DNA of 64,000 bases from Saussurea involucrata (taxonomy: Eukaryota > Streptophyta > Magnoliopsida > Asterales > Asteraceae). A program made the position numbers and the translations under genes. The stretch is taken from the NCBI GenBank assembly GCA_033807775.1, contig CM066321.1, positions 254,374,422 through 254,438,421 of the forward strand. Reading direction: 5' to 3'. The notes under the pieces were generated by a model. The model ran no database searches, was not told the origin of the DNA, and saw only the letters and a program-made list of their open reading frames with translations. Shown here piece by piece: positions 54,553-64,000 of this stretch (its first letter is position 1; each line of letters opens with the position of its first letter).

Positions 54553-54560
54553 AAGGATCA
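54547..54560 (-). promoter_or_regulatory. Acceptor-like CCTTTTGCAG after I gag stop
   Basis: Gag ends K-W-V-P-K-P-N, TGA, TCCTTTTGCAG, then pol G-C-H-V-W. Pol lacks an ATG and is -1 to gag, so splicing or frameshifting is needed. Confidence 0.45.
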
Positions 54561-57500
54561 GTTAGGTTTAGGTACCCATTTTGGAATGGGTCCATCTTTG
54601 TTAGCTTTGTCATTGTATTTAACATTAGTACCTTTTACTCTCCACTCAAAATCTTTCTTCAAACACCACTTTCCTTGAACTTTTATGAAGTCAGAACATT
54701 TTCTGCTTACAAGCTTGTTCAAATTCTTTTTGAGAGTTGTAACTTTTGGTTTTGCTATATTTTCAACTTTCTTTTCTTTTATCTTTTCTTTCTTCTGAGT
54801 CTGAGGAACAGAAATTTTCTTCTTTTCTGTATTTTGAGAAACAGAAACTTTCTGAATATCTTTTCTTATGTATGAAACAGAAGTTATTTTGACTTGACAT
54901 TTATGAGAATATTGGAATGAATCATTTTTACATCTAACACAAACAAGATTTTTCTTTGCAAGTGACAATAAATCTGAAACATAGATCATTTCATTTTTAT
55001 TTATACTGTTCAGAGTACAATTGCCCTTATTACAAGAATTTCTAGCGTTTAGTTCAGAAGTAGATTTCATTCTAAGCTTCTCAAGTTCCCTTTTCAGATC
55101 ATTCAACTTTGCAAGATCATCTTTCCTTTTGCTTTCTTCTTTTTCTGAAAAATTCAAGTTCTTTTTGTTAGAAGAATTAGATGATTCACCTTTTTCATAT
55201 GTACTTGATTCATTAAAGAATTTATCATTTTCTCTTGAAGCATTAATTTTAAAAAGATCATACTCAGTCTTCAGTTTTTCAAGCTCTGTTATTTTCTGAA
55301 TAAAAATATTCTTTTCTTTCAAAACTTCTTCAAGTTTAATATCCACCTCACAGAAATCATTTTCAAGTTCATCATAAGCTTTCCTTAAATCCTCAAGTTC
55401 TTGACTCACAAGATTAAATCTCTTTTCAAGTTGCAAAAATTCATCTGATTTTGTTTCAGAAAATCCAGTTGAATCAGACTTCTGACTACCTGAGTCAGAG
55501 TTCTGATTTACAGACTCAGATGTCTGATCTTTAGACTCAGAATTCTGACTACAAAGTTCAGAATCCTGACTAGAAGTTTCAGACTTCTGATTGACTGTTT
55601 CAGAATTTTTACTTGTGTCAAATATGCTCTCAATGTCATGATATGAAAAACTTGGTTGTTTATTTTTGTAGCTGACATTTAAGGAATCATACTTGAATTT
55701 AGTATCATTGTATCTTGGCTTTTCATCTGTTGGTTTAGAAACTTCTTTCTTAACCTTTTCTTCTGAACCAACTGACTTTTCTGTTTTAAACTCAGAAATT
55801 GTCTCATCTGACTTTTTAGAGTTTGGTCTTTGCAAATTGTCAGAACTTGTTATAGAACTAGCAGGTCTTATGAAAACTTCAACAATTTCTGGGATTTTTG
55901 GCTTAGAAACTTGAAGTTTTTCATACAAGTTAATTGGAGCTCTTTTTAAAGTGACATTTTCTTCCAATCCCAATCCCTTCTTTGGGTTGTAAAATCTTGT
56001 ATCTTTAACATTGCTTAATAAAAGATTTAGTGTTTGCTGAGTCTGACCCCTTTTCAAATTCAGATCTTCTAATTCTTTAATTTTGGTGTATAAATTCTTT
56101 CTTTCTTCAAATAACATATCAAATTTTATTTGTAAATCACCTTTTTCATCCTTTATTTTTGAAAACTCAACTTTTAGTTCAGAAAGCCTTTTCATCAATT
56201 CAGAATTTTCATCTTTAACTTTCTGTTTCTCAGCCTCAGATTCTTCATATTGTTCTTTTATTACTTCTTTTTCAATTCTGAATTTGTTAACCAAAGTTCT
56301 TTCTCCTTTTATCTGTTTTCTTAGATTAGCAAATTCAGTTTTCATTTCACCAATCTGTGTCATTAACTCTAATTCAAGTGAAGAATGTACCTCAGCAGAT
56401 GACTCAGAATCAGCATCTTCAAAATCAGAATCATCCTCATTCCTCATTTTTGCCATATAGCTCTGCATCTATGGAAAGTTGATGTGATCATCTTCATCAG
56501 AAGTATAGTACAACCAATTCTCCTGTTCAGCCAACAAAGCAATTTTATCATCTCTCTTCTTTGCAAGCTGAGCCTTCTTGGTGTAGTACTCATAGTCTTT
56601 CACAATTTTAACTCTGCAATCCTTAGCATAGTGGCCAGATTTTCCACATTTGAAACACAGATTCTTTTCTTTTCTTTCATCCTTCTCTTCATTGTTTTCT
56701 TCACTTCTCTCTACTCTCTTTTCAAACTTATTTTCTTCTCTGTCTTCTTTCTTCTTATAGTCTGAACTCCCAACTCTCTTATAATTTCCTTGAAATCTAC
56801 CCTTCCCATACCTTTTATTGAAAGTATTTGTCAACAAAGCTAGTTTCTCAGCCATTATCTTGATATCTTCATCATCTTCTGATCCTTCTTCCTTGTCAGA
56901 TTCTTCCAGATTAGGTATCTCTGATAGATATGCAGTCTTTTTGGGTGCTTTGATTGCTTTGGACTTTGATAAGAACGCTAACTGATCAGCAACATTTTTC
57001 TTCTCTTCCACAACTAACTTGACAGAGTCTTCATGTTGATTAAGAACACAGAATAGATCATTTAAGTCTTCTTCACACATATCCTTGTTCATTTGCAGAC
57101 TTATGGCAAATGATGACCATTCTGAATTTAGACTGTTCAGAAATTTGTAATTTATTTCTGATTTTGTTTTCTTCAGTCCATTTCTTCTCAAGTCATTTAG
57201 AATAGTGCAAAATTTACTGTATGTCTGTGTCAAACTTTCTGACTCTTTTGCTTTGAACCTTTCATAAGCATTTATGCTTTGATTTAACTTTGCCTGAATA
57301 GATCTCACAGTTCCTAACATTTGCCTTTCCAATTCGTCCCACATTTCTTTAGCTGATGATCCACTGTCAATCCTGTTAAGAACCTCATTTGGGACAGCCA
57401 AAGTCATCAAAGTAATTGCTCTTTTGTCAATAGCATGCCTATTTTTCTGTTCAGCTGTGTATTGGGAATAACTCTTTTTCACCCTGGTCGCTGGAATTTC

Positions 57501-57698
57501 TGGAGTTGTCTCTGTAGCAGGGGTTGCAGCAACATCGATGTATACTTCAATTGGGCCTTCTCGAATAGAAATCATAAGGTTTTCATCAATGTTGTCTAAG
57601 AATTGGATCATTCGGATTTTCCATTGCTGATACTCTTCTGGTATAAGAACAGGCGGTTTGGTTTCAGATCCCATGGCTAGATATTCTTTAGAAGACAT
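54558..57698 (-). CDS. I gag, one in-frame TAG
   Basis: ATG at 57698 (M-S-S-K-E-Y-L-A-M-G). UBN2 capsid region about residues 20-215 (E-M-W-D-E-L-E-R-Q-M-L-G-T, Y-K-F-L-N-S-L-N-S-E-W). Zinc knuckle C-F-K-C-G-K-S-G-H-Y-A-K-D-C at about 348-361. TAG at 56469-56471 after F-P, followed immediately by ATG at 56468. The same frame then runs 636 codons of Glu/Lys-rich coiled coil with Q-N-S-E/S-D repeats, ending G-P-I-P-K-W-V-P-K-P-N. In E the knuckle and coil are one frame, so the TAG is probably a CAG>TAG mutation. Stop-restart coupling cannot be excluded. Confidence 0.88.
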
Positions 57699-57892
57699 GA
57701 TTGTAAGAAAATTCAACAGAAAGACAAATTCGAGTTTCTTGATCGAAATTTAACAGGTAATTCAAGAATTGACAAGAATTCAAGAACTAGCCCTAGCAGC
57801 GGAATTGAATTTTGAATGAATCAAGAACTCTTCAAGAAATTTATCAATTGATCTTCGCGATAACAATCTTGAACGAATTTGTTTGTTGATTG

Positions 57893-57904
57893 GCTCTGAT
57901 ACCA
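57893..57904 (-). other. I primer-binding site
   Basis: GCTCTGATACCA on plus strand, 2 bp from the LTR. The leader 57699-57892 is noncoding. Confidence 0.94.
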
Positions 57905-57906
57905 AT

Positions 57907-58415
57907 TGAAAGAACAGGATCTAATCTCACAATCAATATAGAAAGCAGTAATTGAGAAGTTGTATGATCAAACCCAATTGTATTCAATGATGAACAGAAA
58001 TACAGATCTATGAGAGAGAGAATCTCAAAGATTACAGAGAATGAATACAAAGTTATACGGGAAAAATCAATCAGTTAGCAACATAGAGCTAACTACTATT
58101 TATACTGCAACAAACATCTTAAAGCTACAGTACAAATAAGAAAGACTAATAAGAACATAACACGTGTCCTAATTAGTTTATAAAATACTAAGTAAAGTAT
58201 CTTGTCATAAGTTCTGAACAGGTAGTTCAGAACTTCTGAACATTCTTCTGATAAAGCTTCTCAGATCTTCTGACTGCTCTACTCAGATTATCTGAGTCTT
58301 CTACTCAGACCATCTGACTCTTCTTATCAGACATCTGACTTCTCTACTCAGAACATCTGAGTCCTCTTATCAGATCTTCAACACTTGGTTTATTGACAAA
58401 ACTTCAGATCTAACA
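57907..58415 (-). mobile_element. I 5' LTR (509 bp)
   Basis: Partner of 45182-45690, same length and identical by eye. Palindromes at 58227-58360. Confidence 0.95.
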
Positions 58416-58420
58416 GGTTG

Positions 58421-58998
58421 AAACACAGTTCTGTTTCTTGGATGTCCAACTCACCAACTTTTCTCCAAGCAGTTGGCAGCTAACAGAAGTACTCTTTCTG
58501 TCATTCTTGCATCCTTCATATTCTGAATCTGTATATGCTACAAGCTCGAAACTAGAGTTAAGAGGATACCAGAGACCCAAAAATTGAGTCCCTTTCAGAT
58601 ATTTAAAGATACGCTTGACAGCTGTTAAATGAGTTTCTGTAGGATTTGCTTGAAATCTGGCACAGAGACAGGTTGCAAACATTATATCAGGTATGCTGGC
58701 AGTTAAGTACATAAGTGACCCTATCATGCCTCTGTAGTACTTGACATCTGTTGGTTCACCATTAAGATCAGATTTAAGCTTAACTCCAGTGGCAATAGGA
58801 GTTTTCATTGGTTTTGAATCATTGAGCTTATATTTTTCAACATATCAGAGATGTACTTGGACTGACTTATGAAAGTCCCTATGTCAGATTGTTTAACTTG
58901 TAAACCAAGGAAGAAAGAAGGTTCTCCCATCATGCTCATTTTGAATTCGCTTTTCATTAAACTTTCAAACTTATCACAGTACTCCTGCCGTGTAGACC
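58421..58998 (-). pseudogene. D RT C-terminus and RNase H N-terminus
   Basis: Reads F-G-S-T-R-Q-E-Y-C (just after the Y-V-D-D site), M-S-M-M-G-E, F-F-L-G-L-Q-V-K-Q, then after a one-base loss near 58830 K-T-P-I-A-T-G-V-K-L, Y-R-G-M-I-G-S-L-M-Y-L-T-A-S, A-Y-T-D-S-E-Y-E-G and K-K-Q-N-C-V-S-T. It continues at 45181 once I is removed. At 58998 the coding changes within A-A-A to I aORF sequence. Confidence 0.88.
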
Positions 58999-61762
58999 CA
59001 AACCTAAAATCATCTTTAAAATCCTGAGTGTAATCCACAGTTCTGTCTTCTTCTCCCATTAGATCAATGGGTCTTATCACTTTTATTCCTTTATGAATTT
59101 TCTGAACACTCAAAGCTCTGACTACTTCATTATGCATTCTTCTGATCAATTCTTCATTCAACCTCCTTTCTTCTGATTCAGACTCCATTGCCCTTTCACT
59201 GTTATAAACCACAATATCTGTACACCTGTTTACCACTGTACTTTCCACTATTTCTTCTATTCTCAAATCAGATTCCTCAATAGCTACAGTTTCATCTGAG
59301 TTTCCTTCCATCTCAGTATCCAAGTTCAATTCCTCTGTTTTATCTGATTCATTACTATCAATACTTCCCAACTCCATTTCTTCTGTATCTGAACTGTCAA
59401 GCTGTACTATCTGAATCATCTCCTTTAAATTTTCCTGTGTCTGATCTTCTGAACTTTTTGTATTGGCTAAGTGCATGTCTGCTATCTCAAAATCTTCTAT
59501 GCCAATATCATCATCAGAACTTAACCTTTGTCTTTTCTCCCCCTTTTGATGATCATGAGGATCATTATCATCAAACTTCCTTTTCAAGTTCTGATTAAAA
59601 GCAACTTCAGGTTCAGCTTCTGCAATAGGAACAGGATCAAGAGGCTTTGAAGTAGAAGCCAAAGATACACTCAGTGCTTTCAATATAGATTCCTGCATAC
59701 CTTGCATCTGTTTTAACATATCTTTTTGAAAACCAGACATTATATCCACGATCTCCTTTTTGTGAGAATCCAAGGATTTCTTTACATCATCTACCTTGGT
59801 TTCAACAGAAATCAACTTTTTCTCCAACACAACTTTCAAATCTGATACTTCATCATTCAAATCCTCCATCCTCTTCTCCAAATTTTCTACTTTTTCCCCC
59901 ATCTCCTTGTTTTGTCTCTGAATCTTTTCAAATTCAGAAGTTTCTAACAGTGAACCTGAACCAACAGATGGTCCAGTTTTCATGTGCCCAGAGAGCTCAT
60001 GGCCTGTAGATAACACACAGTCATCTTGTACAACAGATGCACGTTTGAATGAGGCTTTTGTAATGTTCACCTCACCAGGACTTCCATCCAATCCTCGACA
60101 CCCAACATTAGGTATGTCTGTGAATGTTGTTTCAGGAATACGAAATTCCTGATTTGTGCAAGTGTCAAAAGGAATTTCAGGCTCAATATGAATAGGACTG
60201 TGGTATTCAGACTCAATGTGTTGAAAAATAAATTGGGATTTATCACCTCCCTCCAAATGAGTTTGGGATGGTTCCCCGGATTCGTGTGAAACAGTAGCAT
60301 GTTGAAATGCTTCTGAGTGGGTATGGATGGGTTGTTCAAGATCCACCACTAGGTCCATGGTGTTTGTTTCAATATTGGACACCAAGAGATGTGAACCAAT
60401 AGCATTTGTGGTTACCTGGTCAAGATTAGCTGGTTCAGAGGCATCTCTTTCTGTTTGAACCTCTGTTGACAATCTCTCATCCTCATCACTCTCATTCTGT
60501 TTTTCCTCACCAAATCTAACCAAGCTCTCAGAATTTTCCCTCTCAGGTCTCTCAGAATGTTCACCCATCTGAACATCCTCCCCCTCTCTAATTCGACTAG
60601 ACTCCTCACCTCTCTTCTCAGGTTGGTCCTCTTGGGTAGGGATTTGAGGTAATTCAATTCCCATAGAGGTGCAATAAGCTTTTAAAATCTCACTCTCCCT
60701 TGGAATATAGTTCCTAAGTGATTTTGGCAATAGTTTATGATTGGGATAGTTTTCAAGTCTTGTTACTGAGGTCATCTTACCCAAATAAAATGTAGGACCA
60801 TGCTCTTCATTTGTTCTTCTTGAGATTGTTCTGTTTTCCTGCATGGCATACCAAATAACAATTTGCCAGTACCTTATGTAGGGAATGTATGTCAGTGGAG
60901 CATCCTTTGTCTTCTTCTGAATTGCTTTCTGATTCTTCTCAAATGTATTCTTCATATCTTCCCAAAGTATTAAAGTATAGTCATAATGCCTATTCTTCAC
61001 TAAACCTTGAAATATCTGAAGAATTTGTTTAGAACCTTGATCAGCAGAACTATTTTTCCCTGACAAACATTTATTTACCACATGAAAGAAGCAAGCCCAA
61101 ATAGGTGGTAATTTGTTTCTTCTGAACAAACTGAGAGTCCTCAATCCTTCATTGTATCCCAACTTCATAAACTCTGCTATTAATTCCTCTGTTAGGGGTA
61201 AATCCTCAAAATCTGTTCTTCTTTGTACATCATCTTTCTCTGGTAGATTCAGCATTTCTCTTAGTGCAGAGATAGATAAGACAAATGTCACTCCTCCAAT
61301 TTCAGACACAAACTTATTATCTTCTAACCTAAGATATTTCCACCATTGTTGTATGTACTGAACAGGCACATTTTTACTTCTTGTAAACCATTTTCTGTAC
61401 GGATGATGTTTGAATAACTCCATGATAATTCTGTGTTCAGGCTTAAAACGACTTTCCTCAAACAATATAACACAGTTATTTTCAGATAATTTCAACCATT
61501 CACTCTCAGGAACAACTCTTTCCACTAGAATAGATCTATCTGACATAATAGAACCTGCAGCACTCTGATCATGTTCAATATTAACGTTTACCTCATCCGC
61601 ATTTCCTTCAGATTCATCCATTTGTTCATCTTCTTCATCATTTCTTATTGCCCCTTCCTCTGCAACTCTATTTTGTACTTCATCATTTTCCGAATCGGAT
61701 GAATCCATTATCGATTTTGTAGAATGTAGAGAAATTGGACCACTTCTTCGTATTTCAGACAT
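58805..61762 (-). pseudogene. Chimeric ORF: I aORF N-terminus fused to D RT fragment
   Basis: 985 codons. The first about 921 are the I aORF (ATG 61762), ending F-K-D-D-F-R-F. The last about 64 are D's RT (G-S-T-R-Q-E-Y-C to S-S-M-I-Q-N-Q). The frame is kept across the breakpoint at 58998/58999. The fused RT piece begins just after the catalytic Y-V-D-D, so it has no polymerase site. A by-product of the rearrangement, although still open and with its promoter-like region upstream. Confidence 0.85.
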
Positions 61763-62557
61763 GATTTAAGAAGAAAACAGATTCAAAGAACTCTGGATTT
61801 GATTCGTATCTCACGTTTCGCTCTGGAATTTGAAAGAAATTTGAAATAGGGATTTTAAGACCTATTTAAAATCCGCGAAGTTGAAAGGTTTAACGGAAAA
61901 GCGAAATCAATGTTATAACGGAGTCAACACATGTGAAATACCACAAAGGATTTAAATGAAATACGTGGCATTGTCAAACAAATATGAAGCTGACACGTGT
62001 TAGTGGATAGAATTTTGACTCAAGTCAAAGATCTGAATAACACGCACAGATGTTCTGATTCCATGACTCAGAAGAATTTTGCCTTGTAACCAAAATGTCT
62101 TTTAAAATCAACTTCTGACCAATATAAAACATTTTGATTATTCAGAAGAGGTTTGAACAGATAAGAAATGAAAACAAATCTTTTAAGCATCACAAAATGA
62201 TTTCCAAAAGAATTTTGATGCTCCCCCTTGACTTGAGCATGCATTTGAGTATTAATGATACATAAAGATGAGATAAAAAGATAATCGAAGAAGCATAATC
62301 CATACAGTTGAAGTTATTTGTATTTCTCAAAAATAAATTTTTGAAAGTTAGATTGCTGAAGTATTGACTCAGAATTTCTGACCTTAAGATTCAGAGGTTC
62401 TGATCTCAAGACTCAGAAGTTCTGAACTTAAGACTCAGAAGTTCTGAACTTAAGATTCAGAAGTTCTGAATACACTACTCAGACAAGTTTACTTAGAAAA
62501 ATTTAGCATTTTTAAGAAAAAAAATATTTTCAACTAGGCAGATTAAGCATTCCTATT
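61763..62557 (-). repeat. Second copy of I intergenic region
   Basis: Same content as 50383-51177: TTTAAATA at 61863-61870, ACGT cores at 61963 and 61995, five palindromes at 62369-62469 with 22-bp period. No gene. Confidence 0.9.
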
Positions 62558-64000
62558 TTACATATGAGAAAAGAAAACCTTTTTGTGATCAAGAGGCTTT
62601 GTGAACAAGTCAGCCAATTGATACTTTGTATGCACAAAGTGCATCTCTATAGTTCCTTTTTCCACATAGTCCTTTATAAAATGATACCTCACATCTATAT
62701 GCTTAGTCTTCGAATGTTGAACAGGGTTCTGAGTAATAGCAATTGCACTTTCTGAGTCACAATAGATGGGAATCTTATTAAGCTGATATCCATAGTCCAT
62801 GAGTTGTGTTCTCATCCACAATGTTTGAGAGCATGAAGCAGCAGCAGCAACATACTCTGCTTCAGCAGTTGAAGTGGATACACAGTTCTGTTTCTTTGAT
62901 GCCCAACTCACTATTTTATCTCCCAAAAAGTGACAAGCACCAGATGTACTCTTTCTGTCCAACCTACTTCCTGCATGATCAGCATCAGTGAAAGCAGTCA
63001 ATTTGAAGTCAGTTTCTTTTGGATACCATAAACCTAGATCAGGTGTTCCTTTGAGATATCTTAAAATCCTTTTGACAGCCAACATATGTGATTCTTTCGG
63101 GTTAGATTGAAATCTAGCACAGAAACAGGTAGAAAACATGATATCTGGTCTACTTGCAGTCAAATAAAGTAATGATCCAATCATGCCTCTATAAAGTTTG
63201 ATATCTGCTGAAACACCTTTGAGATCAGCATCTAACTTTATGTTAGTTGCCATAGGTGTTCTCATAGAAGCACAATCAGACATTATGAACTTTTTCAGAA
63301 TATCTCTGACATATTTTCCTTGATTTATGAAAATACCTTTTGGTAGTTGTTTGACTTGAAGACCAAGGAAAAAATTCAGTTCACCCATCATGCTCATTTC
63401 AAATTCAGATGACATGATTTTTGAAAAATTATCACATAATTCTGGACTGGTAGAACCAAATATTATGTCATCAACATAAATCTGAATCAGAATCAAATCA
63501 TTACCCTGTTTCTTTAAAAACAAAGTTGTGTCAATCTTACCTTTCTTGAATCCTGAACCTAACAGGTGTTTAGTAAGAGTGTCATACCAGGCTCGTGGTG
63601 CTTGTTTTAGACCATATAAAGCTTTGTCTAAAATATAAACATGATCAGGGAATTCTGGATCAACAAAACCTTCAGGTTGATGGACATACACCTCTTCATT
63701 AAGTTTGCCATTTAGAAAGGCTGATTTGACATCCATTTGATACACCTTGAAGTTTTTATGTGCAGCATAGGCTAAAAATATTCTGATTGCCTCTATTCTT
63801 GCCACTGGTGCAAATGTCTCATCATAATCAATTCCCTCTTGTTGACAGTATCCCTTAGCAACCAATCTTGCCTTGTTTCTGATGACAACACCTGATTCAT
63901 CCTTTTTGTTTCTGAACACCCATTTAGTTCCAATAATAGATTTACCTTCAGGCTTTGGAATGAGTCTCCAGACTTTATTTCTTTCAAATTGAAGCAATTC
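62558..64000 (-). CDS. I copy 2 pol, RT-RNase H part, cut by window edge
   Basis: About 480 codons identical or nearly so to the C-terminal part of the pol at 51178-52620. RT from F-E-R-N-K-V-W-R through Q-M-D-V-K-S-A-F-L and Y-V-D-D, then RNase H (T-D-A-D-H-A-G, T-A-E-A-E-Y, Y-C-D-S) and A-D-L-F-T-K-P-L. It carries the same end frameshift. The upstream part is outside the window. Confidence 0.92.
   Translation of the reverse strand, partial: ELLQFERNKVWRLIPKPEGKSIIGTKWVFRNKKDESGVVIRNKARLVAKGYCQQEGIDYDETFAPVARIEAIRIFLAYAAHKNFKVYQMDVKSAFLNGKLNEEVYVHQPEGFVDPEFPDHVYILDKALYGLKQAPRAWYDTLTKHLLGSGFKKGKIDTTLFLKKQGNDLILIQIYVDDIIFGSTSPELCDNFSKIMSSEFEMSMMGELNFFLGLQVKQLPKGIFINQGKYVRDILKKFIMSDCASMRTPMATNIKLDADLKGVSADIKLYRGMIGSLLYLTASRPDIMFSTCFCARFQSNPKESHMLAVKRILRYLKGTPDLGLWYPKETDFKLTAFTDADHAGSRLDRKSTSGACHFLGDKIVSWASKKQNCVSTSTAEAEYVAAAASCSQTLWMRTQLMDYGYQLNKIPIYCDSESAIAITQNPVQHSKTKHIDVRYHFIKDYVEKGTIEMHFVHTKYQLADLFTKPLDHKKVFFSHM

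Larger units (their letters stand above)
45182..58415 (-). mobile_element. I: near-intact SIRE-like copia with aORF (13,234 bp)
   Basis: Flanked by GGTTG at 45177-45181 and 58416-58420. Two 509-bp LTRs in which I find no difference. It has PBS, gag, pol, intergenic region, 1558-codon aORF and PPT. Known lesions are one TAG in gag and a frameshift at the last codons of pol. It is the youngest and most complete autonomous-type element here. Confidence 0.94.
12305..58998 (-). mobile_element. D: SIRE-like copia, split by E and I
   Basis: D segments are 12305-14252 (3' LTR, PPT, aORF end), 40995-45181 (aORF start, intergenic region, RNase H end) and 58421-58998 (RNase H/RT). Removing E with one GTTAT and I with one GGTTG restores continuous reading at both joins, which proves the assignment. 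At 58998 D's RT stops at an unrelated junction to a second copy of I. Gag, integrase and the 5' LTR are outside the window. D carries stops (42063-42065; TAA near 45129) and a frameshift near 58830, so it is inactive. Confidence 0.85.
58999..64000 (-). repeat. Second copy of I sequence (47619-52620), offset 11,380
   Basis: Nearly identical to 47619-52620. I spotted three differences in about 5 kb: C/T at 51071/62451, A/G at 51908/63288 region, T/C near 52311/63691. It holds the aORF N-terminal two-thirds, promoter (61863-61998), palindrome array and pol from RNase H back into RT. The simplest explanation is tandem duplication of 47619-58998. Confidence 0.9.

Noticed and set aside
58999..64000. 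Independent insertion of a second I element into D
   Set aside because: Would need a truncated end inside the aORF and no 3' LTR; a tandem duplication explains constant offset and missing LTR more simply, though sequence beyond the window is needed.

Overview
The window is plant nuclear repetitive DNA. I see no host gene, rRNA, tRNA or prokaryotic feature: almost every base belongs to LTR retrotransposons. All have TG...CA ends, primer-binding sites matching the 3' end of initiator tRNA-Met, and Ty1/copia or Ty3/gypsy proteins. Many SIRE/Maximus-type copia elements with a very long extra ORF after pol suggest a large-genome eudicot. Asteraceae is my guess from general resemblance and is not proven here.

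Layout, with my own labels. X: end of a gypsy-type LTR (1-1201), inserted in A. A: decayed minus-strand copia (1202-6076), inserted in the 5' LTR of B. B: plus-strand gypsy element (6082-11663) that kept gag and protease but lost RT, RNase H and integrase. B sits in C, an old minus-strand copia seen only as a gag fragment (11664-12304). D, a minus-strand SIRE-like copia, is also inserted in C. D begins at 12305 and is split by E (14253-40989, plus strand) and I (45182-58415, minus strand). E contains F (26238-39958, minus) and F contains G (33805-38260, minus). C>D>E>F>G is therefore a five-level nest. Perfect 5-bp target-site duplications flank E (GTTAT), F (TTTCA), G (AGACT) and I (GGTTG). 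LTR divergence by eye falls with depth (E about 2-3%, F about 1.5%, G one substitution seen), as the nesting requires. From 58999 to the end, sequence 47619-52620 recurs almost identically at an offset of 11,380 bp, joined to D's RT. This is probably a recent tandem duplication.

Autonomous organisation here is LTR, PBS, gag (UBN2, CCHC, long coiled coil ending in a W-V-P-K motif), pol (protease, integrase, RT, RNase H), an intergenic region, an extra ORF (aORF) of about 1300-1560 residues, PPT, LTR. I is nearly intact. D and E carry stops and frameshifts. F lacks pol but keeps the aORF. G keeps only a gag-like ORF.

Four patterns recur across families that differ in sequence: (1) an inverted repeat whose arms flank the PPT/LTR junction, in all five families where that junction is visible; (2) family-specific short palindromes spaced 20-22 bp apart in LTRs and intergenic regions; (3) a TATA box with upstream ACGT-core clusters before each aORF; (4) a pyrimidine-TGCAG motif just after the gag stop. 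These are the most interesting signals in the window.
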